Part shown: positions 43,177 through 51,943 of the stretch, one piece after another
Layout of the letters: every line of letters starts with the position of its first letter
How positions within the stretch are numbered: position 1 is the first letter of the stretch
Assembly (NCBI GenBank): GCA_963702565.1
Contig: CAVPDE010000026.1
Coordinates: 1-64,000 of the forward strand
DNA from: CAVPDE01 sp963702565
GTDB lineage: Bacteria > Desulfobacterota > DSM-4660 > Desulfatiglandales > HGW-15
Direction of reading: 5' to 3'
Length of the DNA stretch: 64,000 nucleotides
Notes under the pieces: model-generated
The model's input: only the letters and a program-made list of their open reading frames with translations
What the model was told of the DNA's origin: nothing
Database searches by the model: none
Made by a program: the position numbers and the translations under genes

Positions 43177-44217
43177 ATGGACTGGCTATACATGTACATG
43201 CCCATTGCCGGCGTCACGATTTTCTGGCCCGGTCTGGTATTGATAGGGTTTTCCGTGGGGGTTATTGGAGGCTTTTTCGGGATGGGAGGCGCATGGATGG
43301 TGACTCCCGGATTGAACATCCTGGGTTTTCCCATGGCGTTTGCCATCGGAACGGATATGGCCCATATTGCCGGCAAATCCATGATCTCGACCATGAGGCA
43401 CGCAAAATTCGGGAATGTGGACTACAAGCTCGGGTTTATCATGGTCATCGGCACCTTCATCGGCATTGAAGTGGGTGCCCAACTGGTCATGTACCTCGAG
43501 CGCCTCGGCCGTGTGGAGGCGGTGGTCCGTTATGTCTATGTCCTTTTTCTCGCTCTCATCGCGTTCATGGTCTTTTATGATTACGCAAAAGCGGTGCAGA
43601 AGAAGAAGGCGGGAGCCGTGGAGGGCGAGCGGGGAACGGAAGGGATCACCTGGTACAAAACCTTTCACAAGCTCAATATCCCTCCCATGGTGCACTTCAA
43701 GACGGCTGGGTTCACTTGTTCCGCATGGCTTCCCGCAGGCGTGAGTTTTCTGACCGGGATCCTTGCCGGTTTTCTGGGAATCGGCGGGGGCCTTTTCCGC
43801 ATGCCGGCCCTGGTGTATCTCATCGGTTGCCCGACCCATATCGCCGTGGGAACGGATCTCTTCGAAGTGATGATTTCCGGGCTTTACGGAGCCTTCACCT
43901 TTTCCCTCAAAGGCAGAATCGAACTGGTGGCTGTCTTTGTCATGCTGACCGGGGCTGCCATTGGGGCCCAGATCGGAACCGTGGCCACGAAGTACGCCAA
44001 GGGTTACGGCATCCGCATCGCTTTCGGCATCGCGGTCATCTGCTGTATGATTTCCATCATTTTGAAGCAGTTCGGATTTTCCAACAGCTCGGCGGTGCTG
44101 ATTCTGACCACCATCGGTATCATGTGTGTCTACATCTCAGCGATCATGTTCAAAGGGGCTGCAGCGGAGATCCGTGAAAAGAAGGCGGCGAACCAGGCCG
44201 GCCATCCCCTTTCATAA
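43177..44217 (+). CDS. TauE/SafE family sulfite/anion permease
   Basis: A 346-residue membrane protein with about eight hydrophobic segments. It has the duplicated TauE/SafE signature: VGVIGGFFGMGGAWMVTPGL in the first half and TGILAGFLGIGGGLFRMPAL in the second, each followed by an AxGTD motif (FAIGTDMAH and IAVGTDLFE). A hydrophilic loop of ~50 residues separates the halves. The family exports sulfite, sulfonates or sulfoacetate-like anions, or imports organosulfur compounds. Small partner proteins flank it on both sides. Confidence 0.9.
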   Translation: MDWLYMYMPIAGVTIFWPGLVLIGFSVGVIGGFFGMGGAWMVTPGLNILGFPMAFAIGTDMAHIAGKSMISTMRHAKFGNVDYKLGFIMVIGTFIGIEVGAQLVMYLERLGRVEAVVRYVYVLFLALIAFMVFYDYAKAVQKKKAGAVEGERGTEGITWYKTFHKLNIPPMVHFKTAGFTCSAWLPAGVSFLTGILAGFLGIGGGLFRMPALVYLIGCPTHIAVGTDLFEVMISGLYGAFTFSLKGRIELVAVFVMLTGAAIGAQIGTVATKYAKGYGIRIAFGIAVICCMISIILKQFGFSNSSAVLILTTIGIMCVYISAIMFKGAAAEIREKKAANQAGHPLS

Positions 44218-44232
44218 GAGGAGGGATTCCAT

Positions 44233-44568
44233 ATGAAAAGACATCTCCTGATTGGTTTGGTGACTCTTGTGGCCGTTCTGTGCAGCGTGTCCCTCTGCCT
44301 GGGCGCGGAAGTGGCGCAGGGCAAATGCGTGAAAATCGAAAAGGACGGGGCTCTCGTCACGATTGAAGAATATGACACCCAGTTCAGTAAAGAGCATCCT
44401 TACGGACGTCCGACGGGCAAGACCTCGGTTTACGATTTTTCCAAGGCGGAAGTGGGCGTTCCTGCGGCCGTGGGCGACATCCTGCGCATCGCTTTCAAGG
44501 TCAAAGGAAACGAGAGAACCGCGGTCAAGGTCATGAATGTGAGCAAGCAGGATTTGATGAAGAAGTAA
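44233..44568 (+). CDS. Small exported protein of the TauE/SafE cluster
   Basis: A 111-residue protein with a signal peptide (MKRHLLIGLVTLVAVLCSVS..., ending CLGAE). The mature part is about 85 residues and begins KCVKIEKDGALVTIEEYDTQ, and looks like a small beta-rich (OB-like) domain. No catalytic motif seen. AGAGGAGGG precedes the ATG and it starts 15 bases after the permease gene. A periplasmic partner of the permease is a reasonable guess. Confidence 0.72.
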   Translation: MKRHLLIGLVTLVAVLCSVSLCLGAEVAQGKCVKIEKDGALVTIEEYDTQFSKEHPYGRPTGKTSVYDFSKAEVGVPAAVGDILRIAFKVKGNERTAVKVMNVSKQDLMKK

Positions 44569-44587
44569 GCATGCTCGAGCCACAGGC

Positions 44588-44605
44588 CCCTCCTCGCGAG
44601 GAGGG
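44588..44605. promoter_or_regulatory. Perfect 18-bp palindrome covering a ribosome-binding site
   Basis: CCCTCCTCGCGAGGAGGG is a perfect palindrome directly before the ATG of the next small gene, and its right arm is that gene's ribosome-binding site. It could be an operator or a weak RNA fold that masks the site until the upstream gene is translated. Confidence 0.45.
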
Positions 44606-44606
44606 C

Positions 44607-44792
44607 ATGAATTTCAAACAAAAACTGGTTGTCATCTTTGCCAATGTCCTTATCCTGGCAGAGCTGACAGCCAGTATTTATTTCAACCACCACGACCAGG
44701 AGAACATGGCCCGGAACTTCCTGGTGAGCTTTATTCCCCTGGTCATCGTCACGATCATCGCGACCCGCATGGTTCTCAAGAGACTTCGCTAA
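44607..44792 (+). CDS. Small two-helix membrane protein
   Basis: A 61-residue protein. GAGGAGGGC before the ATG at 44607 favours this start over the ATG at 44571. It consists of two hydrophobic helices (KLVVIFANVLILAELTASIY and FLVSFIPLVIVTIIATRMVL) joined by a short charged, His-rich loop (FNHHDQENMARN). It ends the TauE/SafE operon. Not recognised as a named family; probably a small accessory subunit. Confidence 0.65.
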   Translation: MNFKQKLVVIFANVLILAELTASIYFNHHDQENMARNFLVSFIPLVIVTIIATRMVLKRLR

Positions 44793-44819
44793 TCCGGTCC
44801 AAAAAGTTTTGTTTTCGTT

Positions 44820-45212
44820 CTAACTTCCCTTTTTCTCCTTGATGTTTTTCCTTTCAAAAGCCGCTTCAATCTTGGAGACGAGTTCCGCAATTTCGCAGGG
44901 CTTGGTGAGATAGTCATAAGCGCCGAGCTGAATCGCTTCGAGAGCTGTGTCTATGGAACCGTGGCCTGTGAGAACCAGGACTTCCGTGAAAAGCCCGAGC
45001 TTTTTCATCTCGTGCAGCACGGCGACTCCGTCCATGCCCGGCATCTTCAGATCGAGCACCATCACGTCAAAGGAGTTGTTCATGAGCGCCTGGAGCGCGG
45101 CGTCCCCGCTGTTCACGGCGGTGACCTGGTATCCCCTCCGGTTCAGGAGCTTGGACATGTTGTTCGCGAACACGGTCTCGTCATCGACGAGCAGGATTCT
45201 CGCATTTTTCAT
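44820..45212 (-). CDS. Stand-alone response regulator receiver
   Basis: A 130-residue receiver starting at 45212 (GGGAGG upstream of ATG; a start at 45236 is open but less supported). Motifs are ILLVDDETVFANNMSKLL, VMVLDLKMPGMDGVAVL, VLVLTGHGSIDTALE and YLTKPCE. There is no output domain. It is convergent with the small membrane-protein gene and is close in sequence to the receiver at 39472, so both may take phosphate from the same kinase. Confidence 0.9.
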   Translation of the reverse strand: MKNARILLVDDETVFANNMSKLLNRRGYQVTAVNSGDAALQALMNNSFDVMVLDLKMPGMDGVAVLHEMKKLGLFTEVLVLTGHGSIDTALEAIQLGAYDYLTKPCEIAELVSKIEAAFERKNIKEKKGS

Positions 45213-45358
45213 ATAAGAGCCTCCCTGCGAGGACATTCTCTATTCTTAGACTGGGAATTCTGACGACTATAGGAGAAAAAAAGCGTCCGAGTCAAGGGGG
45301 AAGATCCCCCCTTTCCCGCCAGCTTTCAGAGGCCAGGAAAGAGGGGGCACCGTTTGTC

Positions 45359-45784
45359 CTACCAGTTCGGGAGGAAGAAAAGGAAGGCGACGGAGGTGAT
45401 GATGAAATACACGAAAAAGACCATGAGGAGCCAGCCCATGATATCCCTGAAGTGGAGCTTTGCCACGGCGAGCATGGCAATGGCCCAGAACGGCTGAATC
45501 ATGTCTGTCAGCATGTCGCTCCATGCGAAGGTGACAACCGTGGCCCCCATTCCGAGGCCCAACTGCTTGGCCGCTGGGATCATGTAGGGGGCGACCACGG
45601 CCCACTCCCCCCCGCCCGAAGGGATGAGATAATTGAGGAGCCCGCCGTACCAGTACATGATGAGAGGGAAGGTCTGCTGGGTCCCTATGGCGACAAAGGC
45701 CTTGGTGAAGGCTACGGAAAGGTCCGTGAACTTGAAGAGGCCGAATATGCCTGCATAAAAAAGGAACGGAGGCTGTAGGTGGCA
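45359..45784 (-). pseudogene. 5'-truncated short-chain fatty acid transporter (AtoE-like)
   Basis: The frame from 45784 to 45359 encodes only the last ~140 residues of an AtoE-family transporter (normal length about 440). It begins PPFLFYAGIFGLFKFTDL and holds the signature GLLNYLIPSGGGEWAVVAP, then two or three membrane helices to FFLPNW. A TGA precedes the homologous part and the rest of the gene is absent from the window. A GGAGGTGATG sequence upstream drives a different, non-homologous frame. It is a remnant. Confidence 0.8.
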
Positions 45785-45949
45785 TCACCTCCTTTCAGGG
45801 AAAACAAGTATTTCCTTAGGTAGGTTTGAGTGAGACGTGAAAAAGATTCTTGCCAACGGGAATATAGAAAAAGGCCCCTCCGGAAGTCAAGCGAGAACCT
45901 GAGCGGTCGATGATGAGACAAAACCCGAGGGCCTTTCCCTCATTTCAAA

Positions 45950-47167
45950 CTACTTCAGCAACTTAGTGACCTGCGGAGCACGGAGCCTGTGCGGTTGAGG
46001 CATGCCGCTTCCCAGCAGGGGCCGTGCATAAGCATAGAAGGCTTCGGTCACATCGTTGGCTTCAGCGCTGATGAACTCGTCCGGCATGGTTTTTGTTCTG
46101 GCGGCAATTTCCGAAAGAGCGGACAGCTGATAGTCCACAGAGTAATTCCCTGTCCGATGGATGGTCACGGACCCGTCCGCATCATGCCAGAGGGCGTACT
46201 GCGCAGCCCTTTCTCCCACCTCGCGAGCTTCATTCTGGTCCACGTCGGAGACAACGCCCATGTAGCAGCGCTGGAGATATCCGTAAGTGTCGGCACGGAC
46301 GCGGCTGATTTTCAGCTTCTTTTTGACTTCCTCTGCGAGAAGATCGCCGAGAGCCCCAGTGCCTGAGAGCTGGATATTTCCGTGCGCGTCTTTTTCCTGG
46401 GATTGGGTCAGCTTGGTGACGATCGGTGTAGCCTTCTCGTCTGTGATCCCTTCGCACACGGCGACAACGCACCTCCCAAGCTTCTTGTAAACCCGGTCCA
46501 CATCTCCCAGGAACTTGTCGGGATCAAAGGGTCGTTCGGGAAGATAAATCAAATGAGGTCCGTCATCCGGGTAAGCGCGGCCGAGCGACGATGCGGCCGT
46601 GAGGAATCCGGCGTGTCGGCCCATCACGACGGCGATGTAAACACCGGGCAGAGAACGGTTGTCGAGATTCGCCCCCATAAAAGCGAGGGCGACGAACCGG
46701 GCCGCAGAAGGATACCCCGGAGTGTGATCATTGAACACCAGGTCGTTGTCAATGGTCTTGGGGATGTGAACGGATCTCATGTCATAGCCGGCCTGCTCGG
46801 CGTTTCGGTTGACGATGTTGACCGTGTCGGCGCTGTCATTCCCGCCGATGTAAAAGAAGTAGCGCACGTCGTGAACTTTAAGAACTTTGAAGATGCGCGA
46901 GCAATACTCCTCGTCGGGTTTGTCCCGCGTGCTCAGCAATGCCGATGAAGGCGTTAGGGCCACCTTTTCGAGGTTGTTCGTCGTCTCTTGGGTCAGATCA
47001 ATAAAATCCTCATTGGTGATGCCGCGGACCCCGTTGATAGCTCCGTAGATCCGTGTCACCTGGGGAAATTTGCGCGCCTCCACGGCAACACCGATGAGCG
47101 ACTGGTTGATGACCGCCGTCGGCCCGCCGCCCTGGGCAATCAGAACCTTTCCTTCGAGTTTGGCCAT
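45950..47167 (-). CDS. 6-phosphofructokinase, probably pyrophosphate-dependent
   Basis: A 405-residue PFK started at ATG 47167 behind AAGGA. Landmarks are the N-terminal AQGGGPTAVINQSLIGV, the phosphate-donor loop YIGGNDSADTVN, the catalytic IPKTIDNDLVF, and VVMGRHAGFLTAASSLGRAY. ATP-dependent enzymes have GGDGS in the donor loop; a non-glycine residue at that place, here Asp in GGNDS, is typical of PPi-using or group III enzymes. It catalyses fructose-6-P phosphorylation in glycolysis and can run backwards. Donor choice is inference. Confidence 0.87.
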   Translation of the reverse strand: MAKLEGKVLIAQGGGPTAVINQSLIGVAVEARKFPQVTRIYGAINGVRGITNEDFIDLTQETTNNLEKVALTPSSALLSTRDKPDEEYCSRIFKVLKVHDVRYFFYIGGNDSADTVNIVNRNAEQAGYDMRSVHIPKTIDNDLVFNDHTPGYPSAARFVALAFMGANLDNRSLPGVYIAVVMGRHAGFLTAASSLGRAYPDDGPHLIYLPERPFDPDKFLGDVDRVYKKLGRCVVAVCEGITDEKATPIVTKLTQSQEKDAHGNIQLSGTGALGDLLAEEVKKKLKISRVRADTYGYLQRCYMGVVSDVDQNEAREVGERAAQYALWHDADGSVTIHRTGNYSVDYQLSALSEIAARTKTMPDEFISAEANDVTEAFYAYARPLLGSGMPQPHRLRAPQVTKLLK

Positions 47168-47338
47168 GATTCCTTCTCCCTGCTGTAGCAGAATATTTCT
47201 TCGGAAGTCTTGGAGGTTAATCTCGAAGCCAATATAGAGAGAACCTCTCTTGGCTGTCAAGGGGGAATACCTTTGGGCCCACTGAGGCCTGTCCGCCTCT
47301 CATCCTTCCCCTCCCCTAGTGGGAGGGGGGAAGGCCAC

Positions 47339-48520
47339 TCACAATCTTGCGCGAAGAATCGCTTTGATATCCTTGAGCTCAAGCTGGATCGGGTTGCTCT
47401 TTTGACCGGCTTGAGTAGCAAGCGCATCCAGATCAGATTCAGAGACTCCGTACTGACCGAGGTGAGGAATGGAGAGTCGCTCTGTCCACTCATCGAGCGT
47501 CTTGAGCAGCCGATCACAGGCAGCGGAAGGGTCAGCATCCTGTACACCTGAAACGACCCGGCCAAGCCTGGCGAACTTGATGAGCATGATGTCGTCAGAC
47601 CTGCGGAGTTCTCGGAGGCGCTTGATGTTCATGCGGCAGGCTTCAGCCAGCAGGGTTGCACAAACGACGCCATGGGGAATAGGGACCACTCCCCCGATCG
47701 GTGAAGCAAGGCCGTGGATGATTCCCAGTCCCGCATTGGCCAAGGTGATTCCGGACAGGAAAGCGGCATAGGCGAGGGATGAACGAAGCCCGATGTCGTG
47801 TCCCTGATCGGTTGATGCCGGGATCAGGGCGGAAGCCATGTGCTCGATGCCGCTCAAGGCGAGCGCATCCGTGACCGGAGAGGCTTGAGGGGAGACGTAG
47901 GATTCAAGAAGTTGTGTGAAGGCGTCCATGCCGCAGGCGGCAGTGACCTGCGGAGGGCAGGTGAGAGTCAATTCAGGGTCAACGATCGCGCAGACAGGAG
48001 TGAAGTGGTCGTGCCGGAGCGATTTCTTGAAGCCCTTCCTTCCCACTCTGCTGATGACGGCATTCTTCGTCCCTTCGCTTCCCGTGCCTGCGGTGGTGGG
48101 AACAGCGATGAAGGGCAAGGTCTTGCCGGGATGCGTCTTGGTCCCCACGCCTTCCAGATAAGGCGTGACAGGCTCACCCAAAGGCAACATGGCTGCGATG
48201 GCCTTGGCACAGTCGATGACGCTCCCGCCTCCAACCGCCACGACTGTCTCCACGGACAGAGGGGCGAACTCCTTCACAGCGCTATCCACGGTTTCAGGAG
48301 AGGGTTCTCCGCTGAAACGGTGGCGATGGACCCTGAGAGAGGCTTTTTTCAAAGACTCCTCGCACCTCTCCCAGTGGCCTGTTCGATCCAGAGAGTCCCC
48401 GCCGGTGACCACCAGCACCGTTGCGGCATGAGGGGATACGATCTGACCAAGTTCTTTAACTCGGCCCGGCCCAAAAACCAGCCTTGGGGTTCTGTAGAAG
48501 TCAAAAGCCTTGATCACCAT
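47339..48520 (-). CDS. Iron-containing alcohol dehydrogenase family protein
   Basis: A 393-residue Fe-ADH. The NAD-binding motif is VAVGGGSVIDCAKAIAAM; the metal site histidines are in GLGIIHGLASPIGGVVPIPHG. It could oxidise a primary or secondary alcohol, a hydroxy acid or a butanol-type substrate. A ~170-base gap separates it from the phosphofructokinase gene upstream of 47339; it is followed in the other direction by the ABM-domain gene 16 bases upstream of its own start. Substrate unknown. Confidence 0.9.
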   Translation of the reverse strand: MVIKAFDFYRTPRLVFGPGRVKELGQIVSPHAATVLVVTGGDSLDRTGHWERCEESLKKASLRVHRHRFSGEPSPETVDSAVKEFAPLSVETVVAVGGGSVIDCAKAIAAMLPLGEPVTPYLEGVGTKTHPGKTLPFIAVPTTAGTGSEGTKNAVISRVGRKGFKKSLRHDHFTPVCAIVDPELTLTCPPQVTAACGMDAFTQLLESYVSPQASPVTDALALSGIEHMASALIPASTDQGHDIGLRSSLAYAAFLSGITLANAGLGIIHGLASPIGGVVPIPHGVVCATLLAEACRMNIKRLRELRRSDDIMLIKFARLGRVVSGVQDADPSAACDRLLKTLDEWTERLSIPHLGQYGVSESDLDALATQAGQKSNPIQLELKDIKAILRARL

Positions 48521-48536
48521 GGTGAATCACAAAGCC

Positions 48537-48827
48537 TCACGGGCAAATCACCCGGTACGGCACTCCCTTTCTGGGCACAGCCATCCAGGGAGCGACCGTG
48601 TCCCTCCACTTCAAGTAGTGAGGGGTGTTCTTGTGCGCAGCAGCGCCCTCTTCTGAGTTGTAGGCTTCGTAGAGCAGGAAAAGAGAGGGGTCTTGGGGCG
48701 ACTGGAGCACGTCGAAGCGCATATTCTTCCGTTCTCTGACCGAGGCCTTGTGGTTCTCGATCGTCGCACCGATGAATTGCTCGACGTTCTCCGGTTTCAC
48801 GTGGACTTCAACGATGGTCACAACCAT
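48537..48827 (-). CDS. Antibiotic biosynthesis monooxygenase (ABM)-domain protein
   Basis: A 96-residue ferredoxin-like ABM domain started at ATG 48827 behind AAAGGAG. Features are VVTIVEVHVKPENVEQFIGA, the RFDVLQSPQDPSLFLLYEAY block and the closing HKNTPHYLKWRDTV helix. It is of the LsrG/quinol monooxygenase type, often acting as a small cofactor-free oxygenase or isomerase. In an anaerobe an isomerase role is more likely. It lies in a minus-strand run with an EamA transporter upstream and Fe-ADH downstream. Confidence 0.85.
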   Translation of the reverse strand: MVVTIVEVHVKPENVEQFIGATIENHKASVRERKNMRFDVLQSPQDPSLFLLYEAYNSEEGAAAHKNTPHYLKWRDTVAPWMAVPRKGVPYRVICP

Positions 48828-48852
48828 GGATTCCACTCCTTTCCAGTCTTGC

Positions 48853-49725
48853 CTAGGAATAGGCGGACTGCTTTGCGGGAAGGTGGCCGGGCCTTTCGCA
48901 AAGATAGGCAGCACCCACCATCAGACCGAATCCGACGACAAGCCTCAAATAGTCGGTACTCTCACCGAGGAGAAACAGGGAGGCGAGGATTCCAAGGGGG
49001 ATCTTGAGGTTGTTGATAATCGCGAGCATCCCTTCATTTACAAACCGCGCGCCCTTGTTCCATAGGAAGAAGCAGATTCCCGAGGCGATGATGCCGAGGT
49101 AGACAAGAACGAGAACCTGCGGAGCCGTGACCTGGATTTGTGAGAACCGGGTCGTGAACATGGAGAAGAGAGCTGTGAGGATGACCGCGCCGAGATAAAG
49201 GAAGCCGAACACGGAGCGATCGCTCCACGAGGACTGCTTTGCCGAAAGCTGTTTGTAGTACAGCTGGCCAAAGGCAAAAGCGATGTTTGAGATCTGCACC
49301 AGGACAATTCCCATGAGGCTCGCACGGAGAGGTTGATCAGGGTACTTGATGACCGCACCTCCCAGGAAGGCCATGGAGGCGGCCAAGAAGAAGAGGACAT
49401 TGAACTTGCGGGAGTAAAGGTCATGGAAGAGGGTGACGAAGAGGGGCGTCGTTGTGGTGAGGAGGACAATGGTGTGAGCCGGAAGAAACTGGAATGAGGT
49501 GATGTAGGCAATGTACATAAGGCCGAACTGAACAGCCCCTGTAAAGGCGAGCTTCAATCCCATGGGCTTTTCAATGCCTCGGAATCTCAGAAAAGGCAGA
49601 AAGACGAGGAGGGACAGGAGCATCCTGGCAAAAGAGACGAAGTTCGGGTCAAGGCCCGTGAGGTGACCCTTGATGAGAGGGAAGGAAAAAGCCCACACAA
49701 GAGAGACAAGGATCAGGTAGGTCAC
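48853..49725 (-). CDS. DMT/EamA family transporter
   Basis: A 290-residue membrane protein with ten hydrophobic segments and two EamA repeats (YLILVSLVWAFSFPLIKG at the start; LVYLGIIASGICFFLWNKGA in the second). The start is taken as GTG 49725, which overlaps the stop of the isocitrate dehydrogenase gene (GTGA) and has GGAGA at the right distance; the longer frame to 49773 is less likely. It exports or imports a small metabolite not readable from sequence. Confidence 0.87.
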   Translation of the reverse strand: MTYLILVSLVWAFSFPLIKGHLTGLDPNFVSFARMLLSLLVFLPFLRFRGIEKPMGLKLAFTGAVQFGLMYIAYITSFQFLPAHTIVLLTTTTPLFVTLFHDLYSRKFNVLFFLAASMAFLGGAVIKYPDQPLRASLMGIVLVQISNIAFAFGQLYYKQLSAKQSSWSDRSVFGFLYLGAVILTALFSMFTTRFSQIQVTAPQVLVLVYLGIIASGICFFLWNKGARFVNEGMLAIINNLKIPLGILASLFLLGESTDYLRLVVGFGLMVGAAYLCERPGHLPAKQSAYS

Positions 49726-50945
49726 GAAATTCTCTCCATGTTGGCGCAAACAAGATCCGCGAACCGGGAGCACGAGACTTCTTCTGAGCCCTCCATCAAG
49801 CGGGCGAGATCATAGGTGACTTTCTTGGAATCGAAGGTTTTCTCAAGTGCCATTTCAATACGCGCCGCAGCCTCCGGCCATCCAAGGTATTCCAACATCA
49901 TAGCGCCGCTGAGAATAACGGAAGAGGGATTGACCTTGTCGAGGTTCGCATATTTGGGAGCAGTGCCATGGGTTGCTTCAAACAGCGCATAGCCGCTTTC
50001 ATAGTTGATGTTCCCGCCGGGAGCCATGCCGATCCCACCCACCTGGGCCGCAAGAGCATCCGACATGTAATCTCCGTTGAGGTTCATGGTGGCGATCACA
50101 TCGAACTCCTCAGGCCTCAGCAGGGTCTGCTGGAAGAAAATATCGGCAATGGCGTCCTTGATGAGGATCTTGCCGGGTGGCGCATTCCCGTTGCACTCAT
50201 CCCAACTGACGACTTCATCGCGATAAGACTCCCTTGCAAGCTCATATCCCCATTTCCGGAAAGCTCCTTCAGTAAATTTCTGAATGTTTCCTTTGTGGAC
50301 AAGGGTCACACTCTTACGGCCTTTGGCCAGGGCATAGTCAATCGCGGCCTTGATCAATCTCCGGCTCCCAGATTTGCTGATCGGCTTTATGCCTATCCCC
50401 GAGTCCGGCCGGATTCGCCATCCGTATTTCTTCAGGAGGTGCTCCAAGAGGTCTTTTGTTTCCTGCTTTCCGGATTCCAGTTCAAACCCGACGTACACGT
50501 CCTCCGTGTTTTCTCTGAAAACGACCATGTCCACCTTTTGAGGGTCCTTCAACGGAGTGGGGACACCGGGGAAATGGCGGACCGGCCGGACACAGGCATA
50601 CAGGTCAAGGATCATTCTCAGTGCAACATTAAGACTTCTAATTCCTTCGCCGACCGGTGTCGTGAGCGGCCCCTTGATGCCCACCCGGTGCTCTTGAAAG
50701 GCCTGAATCGTTTCCTGGGGAAGCCAATTCCCAGTCTCCTTGAAAGCTTTTTCTCCGGCGAGCACTTCTTTCCAGACGATCTTTCTTTTGCCCGGCCAAC
50801 ACAGCTCAACAGCGCGGTCCAGCACGCGTACGGCGGCTCTCCAAATGTCCGGCCCTGTGCCGTCGCCCTCGATGTAAGGAATGATGGGTCGATCAGGAAC
50901 AACGAGTTTATGGTTTTCAAAAACAATTTTTCCGCCTGAGCCCAA
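49722..50945 (-). CDS. icd: Isocitrate dehydrogenase (NADP-type)
   Basis: A 407-residue enzyme. The start is TTG at 50945 behind AAAGGAGAA. Family blocks are RPIIPYIEGDGTGPDIW, the substrate phospho-loop region GIRSLNVALRMILDLYACVR, VVFRENTEDVYVGFELESG and ATHGTAPKYANLDKVNPSS. It converts isocitrate to 2-oxoglutarate. It is translationally coupled with the EamA transporter gene. The substitution of Met/Ile near the Icd serine loop does not disturb the fold; NADP preference is inferred from overall similarity. Confidence 0.92.
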   Translation of the reverse strand: MGSGGKIVFENHKLVVPDRPIIPYIEGDGTGPDIWRAAVRVLDRAVELCWPGKRKIVWKEVLAGEKAFKETGNWLPQETIQAFQEHRVGIKGPLTTPVGEGIRSLNVALRMILDLYACVRPVRHFPGVPTPLKDPQKVDMVVFRENTEDVYVGFELESGKQETKDLLEHLLKKYGWRIRPDSGIGIKPISKSGSRRLIKAAIDYALAKGRKSVTLVHKGNIQKFTEGAFRKWGYELARESYRDEVVSWDECNGNAPPGKILIKDAIADIFFQQTLLRPEEFDVIATMNLNGDYMSDALAAQVGGIGMAPGGNINYESGYALFEATHGTAPKYANLDKVNPSSVILSGAMMLEYLGWPEAAARIEMALEKTFDSKKVTYDLARLMEGSEEVSCSRFADLVCANMERIS

Positions 50946-51040
50946 ACCGGTATTCTCCTTTCACATGTGTAACCTAAGATCTGAATTCCCTATGTACCCA
51001 AGACTCCGGGAAAAATCGAGGCAAATTTCATCAAGATCCT

Positions 51041-51943
51041 TCAATCGTTTTTCTCAATGGGGCCTAACCTGAAAAAATCAGCTGCGCTTTTGCCTAGAAT
51101 CCATTCCAGCTTTTCCTGAGGCAGCCCGGAGTTTCTCAGCCATTTGAGTTCCCTGTCCCAGGCATAAGGGATGTTCGGGAAATCCGATCCGTACATGACT
51201 CTATCCGACCTGTAAGTATTCAAGTTGACAGGCTCGTGAATAGGGAAGTAGTCCGCCAGCATCATCGTTGTGTCCAGCCAGAGGGTGTCGTATTTCTCAA
51301 TCAGGTTTCTGTAAACGCCGATTTCATCAAATCCCAGGTGAGGCACGCAAATCCTCAGCTTGGTAAAGTTCTTTAAAACGTGCTCCAGCTTTTCAGCGCT
51401 GCAAATCTCATAGGGATCGCAGCGGTAGGCGACGCTCTTGGGCTCTCTGCCCACGTGCATCACCATCGGCTTCTGCTCCGACTCACAGACATCATAAATC
51501 ACGTCCATTTCTTTGGCGTTCATGTCAAAACACTGGACGTGGGCGTGTAGTTTCACTCCCATGAGCCCCTGGCCAAAGGCTTCCTTGAGGATTCCCTCGG
51601 CATTTTCCTCGCCCGGAAACACGGCGGCCATGCCGGTTACCTTGCCGGGAAAGTCCCTGCAACTCTCCACCATGTGCTGATTCAGCATCCGCGAAATGCC
51701 GGGTTTGTGGGCATATTGGAGCGCTATGACATGACTCTCGCCATGGGAGAGCAGATAGGCCAGCAGATCCGCGCTGCTTAGCCGGTATCGAATAGGCCAG
51801 GCGTTTTCGTCAAACCAGGCCCAGATTGCAGAAAATATGTTCTCAGGAAAAATGTGAACGTGGGCATCAATGACTGGAGGAAGTCCTTGCGGAACCCTTT
51901 CCCCTTCTTCATCGTCGATCCCCGGGAGATTGGGTTTCAGCAT
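51041..51943 (-). CDS. Amidohydrolase 2 family metal-dependent hydrolase
   Basis: A 300-residue TIM-barrel protein of the ACMSD/amidohydrolase_2 family, started at ATG 51943. The start overlaps the preceding gene's stop (TGATG). The metal HxH is in PPVIDAHVHIFPE; further ligands are MVMHVGREP, VPHLGFDE and GSDFPNIPYAWD. Family members are decarboxylases or hydrolases of aromatic or lactone substrates. The open frame upstream is long, but it is the shadow of the membrane-protein gene. Specific reaction unknown. Confidence 0.87.
   Translation of the reverse strand: MLKPNLPGIDDEEGERVPQGLPPVIDAHVHIFPENIFSAIWAWFDENAWPIRYRLSSADLLAYLLSHGESHVIALQYAHKPGISRMLNQHMVESCRDFPGKVTGMAAVFPGEENAEGILKEAFGQGLMGVKLHAHVQCFDMNAKEMDVIYDVCESEQKPMVMHVGREPKSVAYRCDPYEICSAEKLEHVLKNFTKLRICVPHLGFDEIGVYRNLIEKYDTLWLDTTMMLADYFPIHEPVNLNTYRSDRVMYGSDFPNIPYAWDRELKWLRNSGLPQEKLEWILGKSAADFFRLGPIEKND

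Noticed and set aside
45785..45787. TGA at the head of the AtoE-like remnant as a second selenocysteine codon
   Set aside because: The sequence before it has no similarity to the transporter family, so homology begins after the TGA; there is nothing to read through.
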